A stretch of DNA of 37,444 nucleotides from a candidate division WWE3 bacterium (GTDB lineage: Bacteria > Patescibacteriota > WWE3 > UBA101185 > UBA10185): assembly GCA_012798115.1 (NCBI GenBank), contig JAAZNV010000011.1:1-37444 (forward strand), read 5' to 3'. Position numbers and translations under genes: made by a program. How positions within the stretch are numbered: position 1 is the stretch's first letter; the number at the start of each line of letters is the position of its first letter. The notes beneath the pieces were generated by a model. The model did no database searches. It was not told the DNA's origin and saw nothing but the letters and a program-made list of their open reading frames with translations. This document shows positions 8,002 to 16,865 of the stretch, one piece after another.

Positions 8002-9447
8002 ATGAAAAACTTAGATAGCGACAAAAAAATATCCTCTAGAGATGAGAACTTTTCGGCATGGTACCAGGAAATTATTGATGTTGCGGACTTAGCTGAACAC
8101 GGGCCTGTAAAGGGGACTATGATCATTAAACCTTACGGCTATTCAATATGGGAGAATGTTAGAAATATTTTAGATAAGGAATTCAAAGATTTGGGTGTGC
8201 AAAACGCTTATTTTCCGATGTTTATTCCAGAAAGTTTTCTTAAAAAAGAAGAAAGCCATGTTGAAGGTTTTTCTCCAGAAGTTGCAGTAGTAACTTACGC
8301 AGGTGGAAAAAAACTACAGGAGGCTTTGATTATTAGACCTACTTCAGAAACTATAATATATGATGCTTTTTCAAGATGGGTTAACTCTTACCGTGATTTG
8401 CCAGTTGTTATTAATCAGTGGGCGAATGTAGTGAGGTGGGAGTTAAGGCCACGTTTATTTCTGAGAACGACAGAATTCTTATGGCAAGAAGGACATACCG
8501 CCCATGCTACCTATGAAGAAGCTGACGATTTTGCAAGAACGATGCTTAATGTGTATAAAAAATTTGCTGAGGACTACTTAGCGATACCTGTTATTCTGGG
8601 AGTAAAATCCGATTCTGAAAAATTTGCAGGTGCAGTGCAAACATATACTGTTGAAGCAATGATGCAAGATGGCAAAGCTTTGCAGTGTGCAACATCTCAT
8701 AACTTAGGTCAAAACTTTTCGAAAGTCTTCAATGTCAGCTTTAACAAAGAAGATTCTACTTCTGACTATGTTTGGCAAACTAGCTGGGGTTTAAGTACAC
8801 GTATTATAGGTGCTTTGATAATGGTTCATTCTGATGATATAGGTTTAGTATTACCTCCAAAAGTAGCACCAATTCATGTGGTTATAGTTCCAGTATGGAA
8901 TAAAGAGGTTGATAAAGAACGAGTAACAGCTAAAGCTCTAGAAGTTAAAAATGATTTGATAAGTAAGATAGGATTGAGTGTAAATTTGGATACAAGTGAC
9001 TTGCACGCAGGTGAAAAGTACTACTATTGGGAAAAACGCGGAATTCCAATTAGAATAGAAATCGGACCTAGGGACCTGGAAAATGAATCTGCAGTTGTGG
9101 TAAGAAGAGATACGGGTACTAAGGAGAATATCAAATTTACTCTACTTAATGAGAGAGTTAAAAGTCTATTAATAGAAATTCAGTCCAACCTATATGGTAG
9201 AGCCCTAGAATTTAGGAATAATAAGATTAAAGAAGTAAATACATGGAAAGATTTTGTAAAGGAAATAGAAGCTGGAAATTTTATATCAGCTCACTGGTCT
9301 GGTGAGAAAACCACAGAAGAAGAAATAAAGGAGAAAACGAAGGCAACAATCAGATGTATACCTTTTTCAGAAAAAGAATCGGAAGGAAAGTGTATTTTAA
9401 GTGGCAAACCCTCACATAAGAGAGTTATTTTTGCTCGTGCGTACTAA
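8002..9447 (+). CDS. proS: Prolyl-tRNA synthetase (archaeal/eukaryal-like type)
   Basis: Class II motifs: RPTSETIIYDAFSRWV, LRPRLFLRTTEFLWQEGHTAH, GKALQCATSHNLGQNFSKVF, TSWGLSTRIIGALIMVHSDD. Confidence 0.95.
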   Translation: MKNLDSDKKISSRDENFSAWYQEIIDVADLAEHGPVKGTMIIKPYGYSIWENVRNILDKEFKDLGVQNAYFPMFIPESFLKKEESHVEGFSPEVAVVTYAGGKKLQEALIIRPTSETIIYDAFSRWVNSYRDLPVVINQWANVVRWELRPRLFLRTTEFLWQEGHTAHATYEEADDFARTMLNVYKKFAEDYLAIPVILGVKSDSEKFAGAVQTYTVEAMMQDGKALQCATSHNLGQNFSKVFNVSFNKEDSTSDYVWQTSWGLSTRIIGALIMVHSDDIGLVLPPKVAPIHVVIVPVWNKEVDKERVTAKALEVKNDLISKIGLSVNLDTSDLHAGEKYYYWEKRGIPIRIEIGPRDLENESAVVVRRDTGTKENIKFTLLNERVKSLLIEIQSNLYGRALEFRNNKIKEVNTWKDFVKEIEAGNFISAHWSGEKTTEEEIKEKTKATIRCIPFSEKESEGKCILSGKPSHKRVIFARAY

Positions 9448-10495
9448 TAAGATTTTTATATACAACAACATGTTGCTGAATTATTCTCTGTAGTTCTTCC
9501 TGTCGAGAGTATCCTGCTGGTTTTAATGGCTCCTTTTTATAAACTTCCATTAAGCAGTTCGTATATCGAGTAGGAAATTCTTCAACCTTATTATCTGCTA
9601 TACTCCACGTATTGATTTTATCCCATTGCTCCTTGTAGTAACCTACATCTGTTACAACAACATGGCATCCGCAATCTTTCGCTTGCTCAATCTGCCCGCT
9701 ATGTGTACCCCATTTATACGGAAGTATAATTGCATGACTTTTCAGAAACGCCTCCGTTATAAGTTCGTTAGGTATAAATGGAAGAGATACGTTAATAATT
9801 CGAGGGTTTTGTGTTAGTTCGTAAAATGTAATCATAACTTCATTCAAATCATTTGTACTGGATTTATAAGGATTAATTGGTTTATATATTAGTTGAAGTT
9901 TACAATCGTTTAGAGTAGAGCACTGAAGAAAATTAATAACTGACTGTATTACTTCTCTGTTTTCTCTAAAATCAGCTATAAGTATTGTGAATAAATTCTT
10001 ATCCTTAGAAATTCCCTTTTTAATTCTTTCTACGTCACCGGGACTGATCATAAAACCAAGAGGTATTACATCGATATCCCTCTTGTGCTTTCCATACTTT
10101 TCTAATATATACTTTTTACAGCCTTCAGTAGGACTTATCAGTTTGTCTGCATAGTCAAAGAGCAGTTTTTGATACTCACCGTTACCATAACCTTTGATAC
10201 GTTGACACTCGAGACTATGTGTTGTCCAAATGATAGGTTTTTGTACTGATCTAAAATACTCTAAAAGGTTTCTAAACCTGTCTATTGGTACTACGTCAAA
10301 GGAAAAATGTATGTGTACAATATTGTAGCTTTCTGGGGGATACTTAGCCTGTATTACCTCAGGGTCGTATTGTTGTTGACTAAACAAGTCAGTATCAGGA
10401 TTAACGAATTCAATATTTACCCCATCGTTAAACTTTCTCATATATGGATGTCGTGCAGGTAAGCTTAATATTTTAAATGGCATAGTTATTATCAA
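9425..10495 (-). CDS. Glycosyltransferase (GT4-like)
   Basis: YNIVHIHFSFDV, PIIWTTHSLE, ADKLISPTEGCKKYILEKYGKHKRDIDVIPLGF; 3' end overlaps proS convergently. Confidence 0.7.
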   Translation of the reverse strand: MIITMPFKILSLPARHPYMRKFNDGVNIEFVNPDTDLFSQQQYDPEVIQAKYPPESYNIVHIHFSFDVVPIDRFRNLLEYFRSVQKPIIWTTHSLECQRIKGYGNGEYQKLLFDYADKLISPTEGCKKYILEKYGKHKRDIDVIPLGFMISPGDVERIKKGISKDKNLFTILIADFRENREVIQSVINFLQCSTLNDCKLQLIYKPINPYKSSTNDLNEVMITFYELTQNPRIINVSLPFIPNELITEAFLKSHAIILPYKWGTHSGQIEQAKDCGCHVVVTDVGYYKEQWDKINTWSIADNKVEEFPTRYTNCLMEVYKKEPLKPAGYSRQEELQRIIQQHVVVYKNLISTHEQK

Positions 10496-10642
10496 GCAAA
10501 TAGGCTGCTTAATTGATACTTCAATTATTATAACAGAAGTTCGTGTATGTTGAGATTAAATTTGACCTGTCTTTTGTAAAATTGTTTCTAGTTACATTAG
10601 AGAGTTGGGATGTTATATCAAACAACAGCAATATTTAACAAG

Positions 10643-10690
10643 TGGTCGGAACTTTAAACATAACCTATGGTCCGACGAGTCTGGAAACAA
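10643..10690. repeat. Dispersed repeat, degenerate copy 5
   Basis: ggtcggaactttaaacataacctatggtccgacgagtctggaaacaa. Confidence 0.6.
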
Positions 10691-10753
10691 TTATCTGGGA
10701 TACGAAAGTAAGTCGAAAAAATTAGGATAAATTATGGTAACCCAAACGAGTCA

Positions 10754-10814
10754 GTTGGAACTTCAGACAAAAGCCTAGGGAGACGGAATGGTCGGAACTT
10801 CAAACATCTGGAGC
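10754..10814. repeat. Dispersed repeat copies 6 (partial, 10754) and 7 (10790-10814, abutting the tRNA-Gly 3' end)
   Basis: gttggaacttcagac...tagggagacggaatggtcggaacttcaaacatctggagc. Confidence 0.75.
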
Positions 10815-10883
10815 GGGCGACGGGACTCGAACCCGCGATCTTCTCCTTGGGAAGGAGACGCTTTACCGCTAAGCCACGCCCGC
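10809..10883 (-). tRNA. tRNA-Gly(CCC), CCA encoded
   Basis: Minus strand GCGGGCG...TCTCC TTCCCAA GGAGA...CGGGTTCGAGTCCCG CGCCCGC T CCA; cloverleaf pairs by eye. Confidence 0.93.
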
Positions 10884-10894
10884 ACTTAGATTAT

Positions 10895-10916
10895 TATACT
10901 TTTAAAGTATACAAAA
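10895..10916. repeat. Palindromic direct repeat copy A (TATACTTTTAAAGTATACAAAA)
   Basis: 17-nt palindrome TATACTTT-T-AAAGTATA, repeated at 11844. Confidence 0.85.
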
Positions 10917-10963
10917 TTATACACAATCTATTCCCTTCTTTTGAATATTATATCTTATGGTGC

Positions 10964-11093
10964 TTCATCTTCTAACTCTTTTGAGTATCACCTTTATTGA
11001 AATAGTTGTAGGCTGTAAACACTAAGCCAGAATAAATGGCCCTCCTTCCAATAACTAATGCTAGTTCATCTTTTAGAGCTTGTTTAGTTTATA
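10964..11093 (-). pseudogene. Decayed 5' fragment of a LysM-domain gene (paralogue of 11926..12396)
   Basis: Minus translation KQALKDELALVIGRRAIYSGLVFTAYNYFNKGDTQKS*KMK aligns to KQNPKDGLALVIGGLFILALVFATYNYFNKGKDVNKLEDE with an in-frame stop. Confidence 0.8.
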
Positions 11094-11101
11094 ATTTAAG
11101 T

Positions 11102-11809
11102 ATGAACGAAGGAAGATTGGACGTTGAACCTAATGAAACGCTAATCAAAAAGGAAAATATTACTAACATCTTTGCAGAATCTGCAGTTGAATTAGGTACG
11201 TCTGATAAAGTAGAGTTTACAGGATTTTTCTATGAAGATTCTTTAGTAAGAGCTCAAACTATTGTTAACAAAATCTCATTTAACGAAAAATACATAGATT
11301 TAGATACTGATGAAATAAAAAGATGGTCATATCATGAGAATCAACATGCACTGAATCAAATTAGATTTGATGAAATATGTGATAATCCAAAGGAAGGTTT
11401 GGAAAAAGCTAAAATGATTTATGCCTTTGTCCTTCACCCTAGTTATAAAGACCTCCATGATAGGGTTATGTCTGCATATAACAAAGGTATAAAAAATGGT
11501 TTAGTTTATGCTAAATCGGTCAAACCGCTTGTAGCTAAATATAGCGATATTACCATTGGATATTTTGATTACGCCGATCCCAGCGAGATCCTTGCTTTAT
11601 TAAGAGGTTACGAATGCTATTTAAAACAATTATCTGAAGGTAAAAATCCAAAAACATCAGCACCAGAACTGACGGAAGCGTTTATTCCAGAAGATTTGAA
11701 ATTTTTAGATGAAGTCTATAGAAAAAAACTATTTAATGAGATCAATCCTGAAAGTTTAAAATCCAAAATTGGAAAAAAGGTACAAGCCATTTCATTAGAA
11801 GAAAGTTAA
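11102..11809 (+). CDS. Hypothetical protein with HExxH motif (putative metallopeptidase-like)
   Basis: RWSYHENQHALNQI; start moved from 11036 to ATG 11102 because the upstream part is antisense to the LysM fragment. Confidence 0.6.
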   Translation: MNEGRLDVEPNETLIKKENITNIFAESAVELGTSDKVEFTGFFYEDSLVRAQTIVNKISFNEKYIDLDTDEIKRWSYHENQHALNQIRFDEICDNPKEGLEKAKMIYAFVLHPSYKDLHDRVMSAYNKGIKNGLVYAKSVKPLVAKYSDITIGYFDYADPSEILALLRGYECYLKQLSEGKNPKTSAPELTEAFIPEDLKFLDEVYRKKLFNEINPESLKSKIGKKVQAISLEES

Positions 11810-11843
11810 ATGTTTAAATGGCAAATTGATAGGCTAGTTAATT

Positions 11844-11865
11844 TATACTTTTAAAGTATACAAAA
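11844..11865. repeat. Palindromic direct repeat copy B (TATACTTTTAAAGTATACAAAA)
   Basis: Same 22-nt sequence as 10895-10916. Confidence 0.85.
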
Positions 11866-11900
11866 AGTCACACACCCATGTGGGTGTGGGATGTGACTCA
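11864..11900 (-). terminator. Rho-independent terminator of the LysM gene
   Basis: Minus strand AGTCACATCCCACACCCACATGGGTGTGTGACT followed by TTTT. Confidence 0.75.
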
Positions 11901-11925
11901 TCTATTTAGCTAAACAGATTATTAC

Positions 11926-12396
11926 TTATGGTAGAGTAAGTACTTGTCCTGGAAAGATCAATGCTTGAGATCCATTTGGTAGAAACCCAATTAATGACTT
12001 GTTTGCATTTAATATTTTTGTCCATTGTGATCCATTACCATATACTGCCTCAGAAATTTCCCATAATGTATCACCATACTTTACTGTATATGTTGATCCT
12101 TTTATATCACCTTCCTTGTAATCTGTTGCTACCCATGTTTGTGTCTGGCTAGATTGTACTGGGCCGCCAGTTCCCAGGGCTTGTCCTTGTCTTGTTTCTG
12201 TAATACCTTCTCCATTCAAGCTACCTTTTTCACTTTCTTTTTGGAAAATTACTCCTTGTTTTGTCTCGTCTTCTAACTTATTTACATCCTTTCCTTTATT
12301 AAAATAGTTATATGTAGCAAAAACTAAAGCTAAGATGAAAAGTCCTCCAATCACTAATGCTAAACCATCTTTTGGATTCTGTTTGGTATTAGCCAT
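11926..12396 (-). CDS. Membrane-anchored LysM-domain protein
   Basis: N-terminal TM helix LALVIGGLFILALVFATYNYF; LysM YTVKYGDTLWEISEAVYGNGSQWTKILNANK...IFPGQVLTLP. Confidence 0.9.
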   Translation of the reverse strand: MANTKQNPKDGLALVIGGLFILALVFATYNYFNKGKDVNKLEDETKQGVIFQKESEKGSLNGEGITETRQGQALGTGGPVQSSQTQTWVATDYKEGDIKGSTYTVKYGDTLWEISEAVYGNGSQWTKILNANKSLIGFLPNGSQALIFPGQVLTLP

Positions 12397-12502
12397 AATA
12401 AGTATGTTTACACCCCCTTAATAATAAATATATTACGGGGCAGGTTGAGCATAAAGTAACACATGTAAGTGATGTATTAAAGCAATTTAGATTGTGATTT
12501 AG

Positions 12503-12751
12503 CTACATTCCTGAAATCAGCAATTCTTGGGGAGGTGTAATGCCATTATGTTTTTCTAGTCTGCTTACCCTATTTGCTAGTTTATTACTGTTCCATTTAT
12601 TGATCTCGTACATATCAGAATACGTGTTTATTCTTGCTTCTATGTTGGCTACAGAAGATTTAACAATGTTAAGTACATCTTTAATTTCCCTTGTTGTAGT
12701 AACAAATTCTTTTCTAGTTATGTATTCATTTTCTAGAATAGTTTTGTTCAT
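12503..12751 (-). CDS. Small coiled-coil hypothetical protein (82 aa)
   Basis: IEARINTYSDMYEINKWNSNKLANRVSRLEKH; paralogous to 2082..2312. Confidence 0.6.
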   Translation of the reverse strand: MNKTILENEYITRKEFVTTTREIKDVLNIVKSSVANIEARINTYSDMYEINKWNSNKLANRVSRLEKHNGITPPQELLISGM

Positions 12752-12838
12752 TAAGCTCGTTTTAAAGCTAAGTTGAAAATTAGCAATAGTAGTATTCTAC
12801 TGAAAGTAGTTATCTAATTCTTATTAGTGGATAAAATT

Positions 12839-12872
12839 AAACCCCAATTGGTTATTAGCCTAAATGGGGTTT
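12839..12872 (-). terminator. Rho-independent terminator
   Basis: AAACCCCA...TGGGGTTT hairpin, then T-rich on the minus strand, just downstream of the flavodoxin-like gene. Confidence 0.65.
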
Positions 12873-12879
12873 ATAAAAA

Positions 12880-13422
12880 CTAACTTAAAAGGCAGGCATC
12901 TTCTTGAGTCATACCACCTCTAATTTTATGGTCTGACCACTTTTGTATGTACTCTGTTGTTGATCTTCCTTCGATGGTAAATCCCAGCATTTCACATGCG
13001 CTCATTAGTACTTGGATTGTTGATTTTGTTCCAGATACGTATGCATTTGCGTGTATGTGAATATATCTTCCTCGAAAGAATTCCCGATTGGTTTTTTCTG
13101 CTAAACAATTTAGTCGTGATATAAATGCAAGCAGTTTTGGTGATGGGAAGTCTAAATACACTGGAGTTCCAATCAAGACCCTTTTAGCATCTTGTATTGC
13201 ATGTGCTATTGTTTGAAATTGATCTTCAAATCTACACCACATCACACAATCACTATGCTTATCAGATCTGCAACTCGCACAGCCTCTAATGTTGTCGTCC
13301 AGGAAAAAATTTACTGGTGTAAGGTTGTGTTTATCACAGAGCTTCTTTGATATTGCCTCTAAGCATTGTGTTGTTAAGCCATCGGGGTGATAGGAACCGT
13401 TTATTACAACAAGTGTGTTCAT
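12880..13422 (-). CDS. NAD(P)H-dependent FMN reductase / flavodoxin-fold oxidoreductase
   Basis: MNTLVVINGSYHPDGLTTQCLEAI, GCASC..., AKRVLIGTPVYLDFPSPKLLAFISRL. Confidence 0.8.
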   Translation of the reverse strand: MNTLVVINGSYHPDGLTTQCLEAISKKLCDKHNLTPVNFFLDDNIRGCASCRSDKHSDCVMWCRFEDQFQTIAHAIQDAKRVLIGTPVYLDFPSPKLLAFISRLNCLAEKTNREFFRGRYIHIHANAYVSGTKSTIQVLMSACEMLGFTIEGRSTTEYIQKWSDHKIRGGMTQEDACLLS

Positions 13423-13432
13423 AGTTTCTCCT

Positions 13433-14791
13433 TTAAGGTCTCACGTTCCAGATCTTTTGGTATTTTGCTGAGAATTGATCGTATAGCTCTAGAAATCTTA
13501 GATGAAGTGTGTCTCCTGTTTCGAACTTTCTAACATTATTGTTGTAGAAATCAGATGTATAGTATTTCCATTGATACCAGAACATGAAGAATTGCATTTT
13601 TTCTCTTACTATTGGATTTCTGATGAGGAATGGTGTCTTGGAATCATAAAATTTATAATCCTCAGGAGATACAAATGCATAATATTGATCCCATAATGCA
13701 GTTCCCCTGAAGGGCATAAGGAAGTTACCACAAACCATCTCAGGAGCAAGTTCGTGAAATCTTGACATTAACTTATCATAGAAATCTTTACCTGCTTCTC
13801 TGCCAATGACTTTGTGTGGGTTAACAATGAATGAAAGATAAGTCATGATTCCGTTATTCTTCATCCATCTGACAACCTGATCAAGTGTTCTGTTCTTGGT
13901 ATATTCTACAGTAATGTCTTCAAGTCCCAAGCATATCATGTATACGCCTTGTTTTGCCATTTCTTGCAATGCAGGTTCCTTGAGAGTGTTTGCGGATGCA
14001 AACAAGTAGATTTTGGTTTTTGGAAGTAGCCCGTGAATTATCTGTAGTCTTTCAGTCCAATCCTTTTGCATTGTAAAGTTCTCATCTCTTATGAAGAGAA
14101 ATTTTGGTTTATATTGAACTAGAGATCTAACTTCTTTTTCTACTGCCTCAAGTGGCCGTGATAGTAATATTGGACACATAATTGGTGTGCAACAGAAGTC
14201 GCAAGGGGGTTTCATTGCACACCCTTGTGATGTATTAATGGAGACAACAACATCCTTAGGCTTCTTATCTGGGATTATTTGTTGATTGTACTTAATGTCA
14301 TACAGGTCTCTTCTAGGAACTCGTTTGTGGTTGACAATTCCTTTTACTACTTTTCCAGGCTGCTTGATTGTTCCCCAAATATCGTCACAAGGTCCTTGTA
14401 CAATCTTAAATGCATATCTTTCAAAGTCCTCTGGGAAGGTTGTTGGGTGATAACCTCCAACTACAATTTTTGATGTGTCATGCCTCTGAGCCCAAGATAC
14501 AAACTCTTCCATTCCACTTATGTAAACAGAACACAAATACAACTGCACATTGCAATCATTGTGATCTCTGTTTTTCATGTCGTAGTGAACGTTATCTCCA
14601 TCCGGTAGAACAGAAAGTATCGAAGGTTCAAGACCAAGGTTTAGGTCTGATCGAGGAAAAGATAAACCAATGATTTGATCTTTTGGTGTTTTTATCACTT
14701 CGTAAAAGTCAACTTTTCTCCAAGTTTTCACTCCATATGTAGCCATTTTTGCTCCTTTCTTTTGTTTGTTTGTCTGCTCGTTAGTTTTCAA
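13433..14791 (-). CDS. B12-binding-domain radical SAM protein
   Basis: B12-domain-like IVVGGYHPTTFPEDF; radical SAM cysteines INTSQGCAMKPPCDFCCTP; likely start MATYGVKTW (internal Met). Confidence 0.82.
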   Translation of the reverse strand: MKTNEQTNKQKKGAKMATYGVKTWRKVDFYEVIKTPKDQIIGLSFPRSDLNLGLEPSILSVLPDGDNVHYDMKNRDHNDCNVQLYLCSVYISGMEEFVSWAQRHDTSKIVVGGYHPTTFPEDFERYAFKIVQGPCDDIWGTIKQPGKVVKGIVNHKRVPRRDLYDIKYNQQIIPDKKPKDVVVSINTSQGCAMKPPCDFCCTPIMCPILLSRPLEAVEKEVRSLVQYKPKFLFIRDENFTMQKDWTERLQIIHGLLPKTKIYLFASANTLKEPALQEMAKQGVYMICLGLEDITVEYTKNRTLDQVVRWMKNNGIMTYLSFIVNPHKVIGREAGKDFYDKLMSRFHELAPEMVCGNFLMPFRGTALWDQYYAFVSPEDYKFYDSKTPFLIRNPIVREKMQFFMFWYQWKYYTSDFYNNNVRKFETGDTLHLRFLELYDQFSAKYQKIWNVRP

Positions 14792-14965
14792 TGTTCGAAG
14801 CTTATTATACTATAAGATGAGAGAAAAGCAAAATGAACGTAGTTATACTTTTATAAATGAAAAGATATTTTGGCATTAGATTATGGAAGTGTTTGTTTTA
14901 TATTTATCTGAATAACTGGCGGAGGGTGTGGGACGTACTTGGAACTTTTTTTCAAAATCTTAATA

Positions 14966-15907
14966 TTAACGCCACCAGTTATTTTCTGGAACAGAAGTAG
15001 CGTCAAGGTGATGTCTATCCTTTAGAAAAGGAACAACTTGATCACGCATAACCACAAATTCACTTCCTGCATGAGATAAACCTATTGCAGATACTTTTGT
15101 TGTAGGTAGATACTCAACTAACATTGCTCTTTCTTTATCACCCCTACTTCCAATTATTTTTGCAGATACTTCACCAGTTACCACAGCATCAACACCCTGT
15201 TCTTCTGCTGTTTTAAGGTCTTCAGCACTTCCACCACCGCCAGCTATTACCCCAACTAATTCAATATCTCGTTCTTTTATACCTGCTAAATCAACATAAG
15301 GTAGTCCAACAGCAATTCTTAGTTTTTCTGCTAATACAGAAGTTGTTGTTCTGGGAATACGACATACCCTACCTGCAAAACCCAAACCATATGGGTCGAA
15401 TTGTTTTATAACTTCCCCATCCATAAGTCTTACTAAGGCATCATTTGTACTTACTTCAGTATTGGAATCTAGTGGGGCATGAACTGCATAAAAAGATAGT
15501 TTTCTTGTTCTCATTTCTTGCAAAAGTTCTAAATCTATTGGTAAAAAACCCTTACCCATAGCACCACGAGGGTCACCACATTCCATATTTACTGGATGAT
15601 GTGAAAATATCATATCCCCTTCTTGAGCAGATTTTAGAATTTTTGTAAGCACTTCATTTGAAGGAAAAACTATACACCACGCTTTTCCAGTTTGTTCAGC
15701 GCCTTTAAGCATTAAACCATTAAAACGTTCACAAAAATCAGGTTCAAATACTGATTTCCAGTCATATCCTAAAGGGTCGTAAACCATAGGAATAAATCTA
15801 CTCATTGCGGGGTCTTTATCTAATTCTTTTACTCCAAAATATTTATCTAAGGAGTCCACTAATTCATTTAGTGGTTGTTTTTCAAATATAGGTTCTTTTT
15901 CAGTCAT
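14966..15907 (-). CDS. Nif3-like dinuclear metal centre protein
   Basis: DMIFSHHPVN, FYAVHAPLDSNTEVSTND, GVDAVVTGEVSAK, IGLSHAGSEF. Confidence 0.8.
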   Translation of the reverse strand: MTEKEPIFEKQPLNELVDSLDKYFGVKELDKDPAMSRFIPMVYDPLGYDWKSVFEPDFCERFNGLMLKGAEQTGKAWCIVFPSNEVLTKILKSAQEGDMIFSHHPVNMECGDPRGAMGKGFLPIDLELLQEMRTRKLSFYAVHAPLDSNTEVSTNDALVRLMDGEVIKQFDPYGLGFAGRVCRIPRTTTSVLAEKLRIAVGLPYVDLAGIKERDIELVGVIAGGGGSAEDLKTAEEQGVDAVVTGEVSAKIIGSRGDKERAMLVEYLPTTKVSAIGLSHAGSEFVVMRDQVVPFLKDRHHLDATSVPENNWWR

Positions 15908-15939
15908 ATTTGTATTTTAGAACAGTTCCGGTTGAAACA

Positions 15940-16019
15940 CCAATCCCCACCGCTTAAATGGAGAACATCACTTGCGCCAGCAAGTGATAAAATCTCGCCT
16001 TTGCGGTGGGGATGGTTGG
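15940..16019. repeat. Nested inverted repeat (extended cruciform)
   Basis: Outer arms ATCCCCACCGC / GCGGTGGGGAT; inner hairpin TCACTTGC-gcca-GCAAGTGA. Confidence 0.85.
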
Positions 16020-16054
16020 ATTTTCACTGCAGTTTGGGGTACACTCCAATCGCT

Positions 16055-16810
16055 ATGGAACTTTCACAAGTAGTTTTTCTTAAAAGTGTTAATCCAATAA
16101 CAATTATTGATAATCCTTCAAATAGGTCAAAAGAAGCAGTATTGAAGTTTATTAAAGATGAATGGTTTGAAAATTGGGTTTTAACTATAAGAAAACACTT
16201 AAATCTTCCTGAAAATGGTGCCGATATTAGGTTGGTTGAGGGTAAAAACTTATTTGAACCAACAGTAGCACCAAATTACATCTCACTAATGCTTCAAATA
16301 TTTCCCAAACAGTTAATTGATAGATACGGATTAGCAGAAGATTTTATGGTGAATATCACGCTAATGGTTTATTTTAATGCTTTTATTGCACTAGAGTATT
16401 TTCAAGGGTTGGTTGAAAGAGATTTTGAGTTTGTACCAACAAAGGCACTAACCGCATACAAACTACATACTTTTAAACATGAAGTAGCAACAATACTAAT
16501 TCCTTACCATAGTTCAAAGAAAAAGTTTAAAGAATGGGTTGATAAAAACTGGGAGAACATGGAAAAACAGATGGATGAGCACTTGTTTGAGGGTACAGGG
16601 ATATTGGAAATACACAAAAATACAGTACTTGGTGAGGAAATAGATACGCTTCTAAAGCAGGAAAAAACATATCCTAAAGTTGCTACTAAGCTAATTGATA
16701 AATACCCTGAGGACAAGCGACTTGCTGACCCTGAACAAGTAAGAATAATACACAAAAGATATTTAGATGATTTAGCAAGTTTTGCTAAACAATTCCCTAC
16801 CGAACAATAA
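16055..16810 (+). CDS. Hypothetical protein of the integrated element
   Basis: ORF 15875..16810; upstream part covers the inverted repeat, so ATG 16055 (MELSQVVFLKSVN) is preferred. Confidence 0.6.
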   Translation: MELSQVVFLKSVNPITIIDNPSNRSKEAVLKFIKDEWFENWVLTIRKHLNLPENGADIRLVEGKNLFEPTVAPNYISLMLQIFPKQLIDRYGLAEDFMVNITLMVYFNAFIALEYFQGLVERDFEFVPTKALTAYKLHTFKHEVATILIPYHSSKKKFKEWVDKNWENMEKQMDEHLFEGTGILEIHKNTVLGEEIDTLLKQEKTYPKVATKLIDKYPEDKRLADPEQVRIIHKRYLDDLASFAKQFPTEQ

Positions 16811-16865
16811 TCTGAACACTTTGCTGTTCGGGTACTTTAGAACTTCATAAATTAATCTCCCCTTA

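Noticed and set aside
2024-10814. Classical integron attC sites
   Set aside because: No clear RYYYAAC/GTTRRRY core pair and no tyrosine integrase in the window.
11036-11101. N-terminus MALLPITNASSSFRACLVYNLS of the 257-aa ORF
   Set aside because: This stretch is antisense to the decayed LysM copy; the start at ATG 11102 is preferred.
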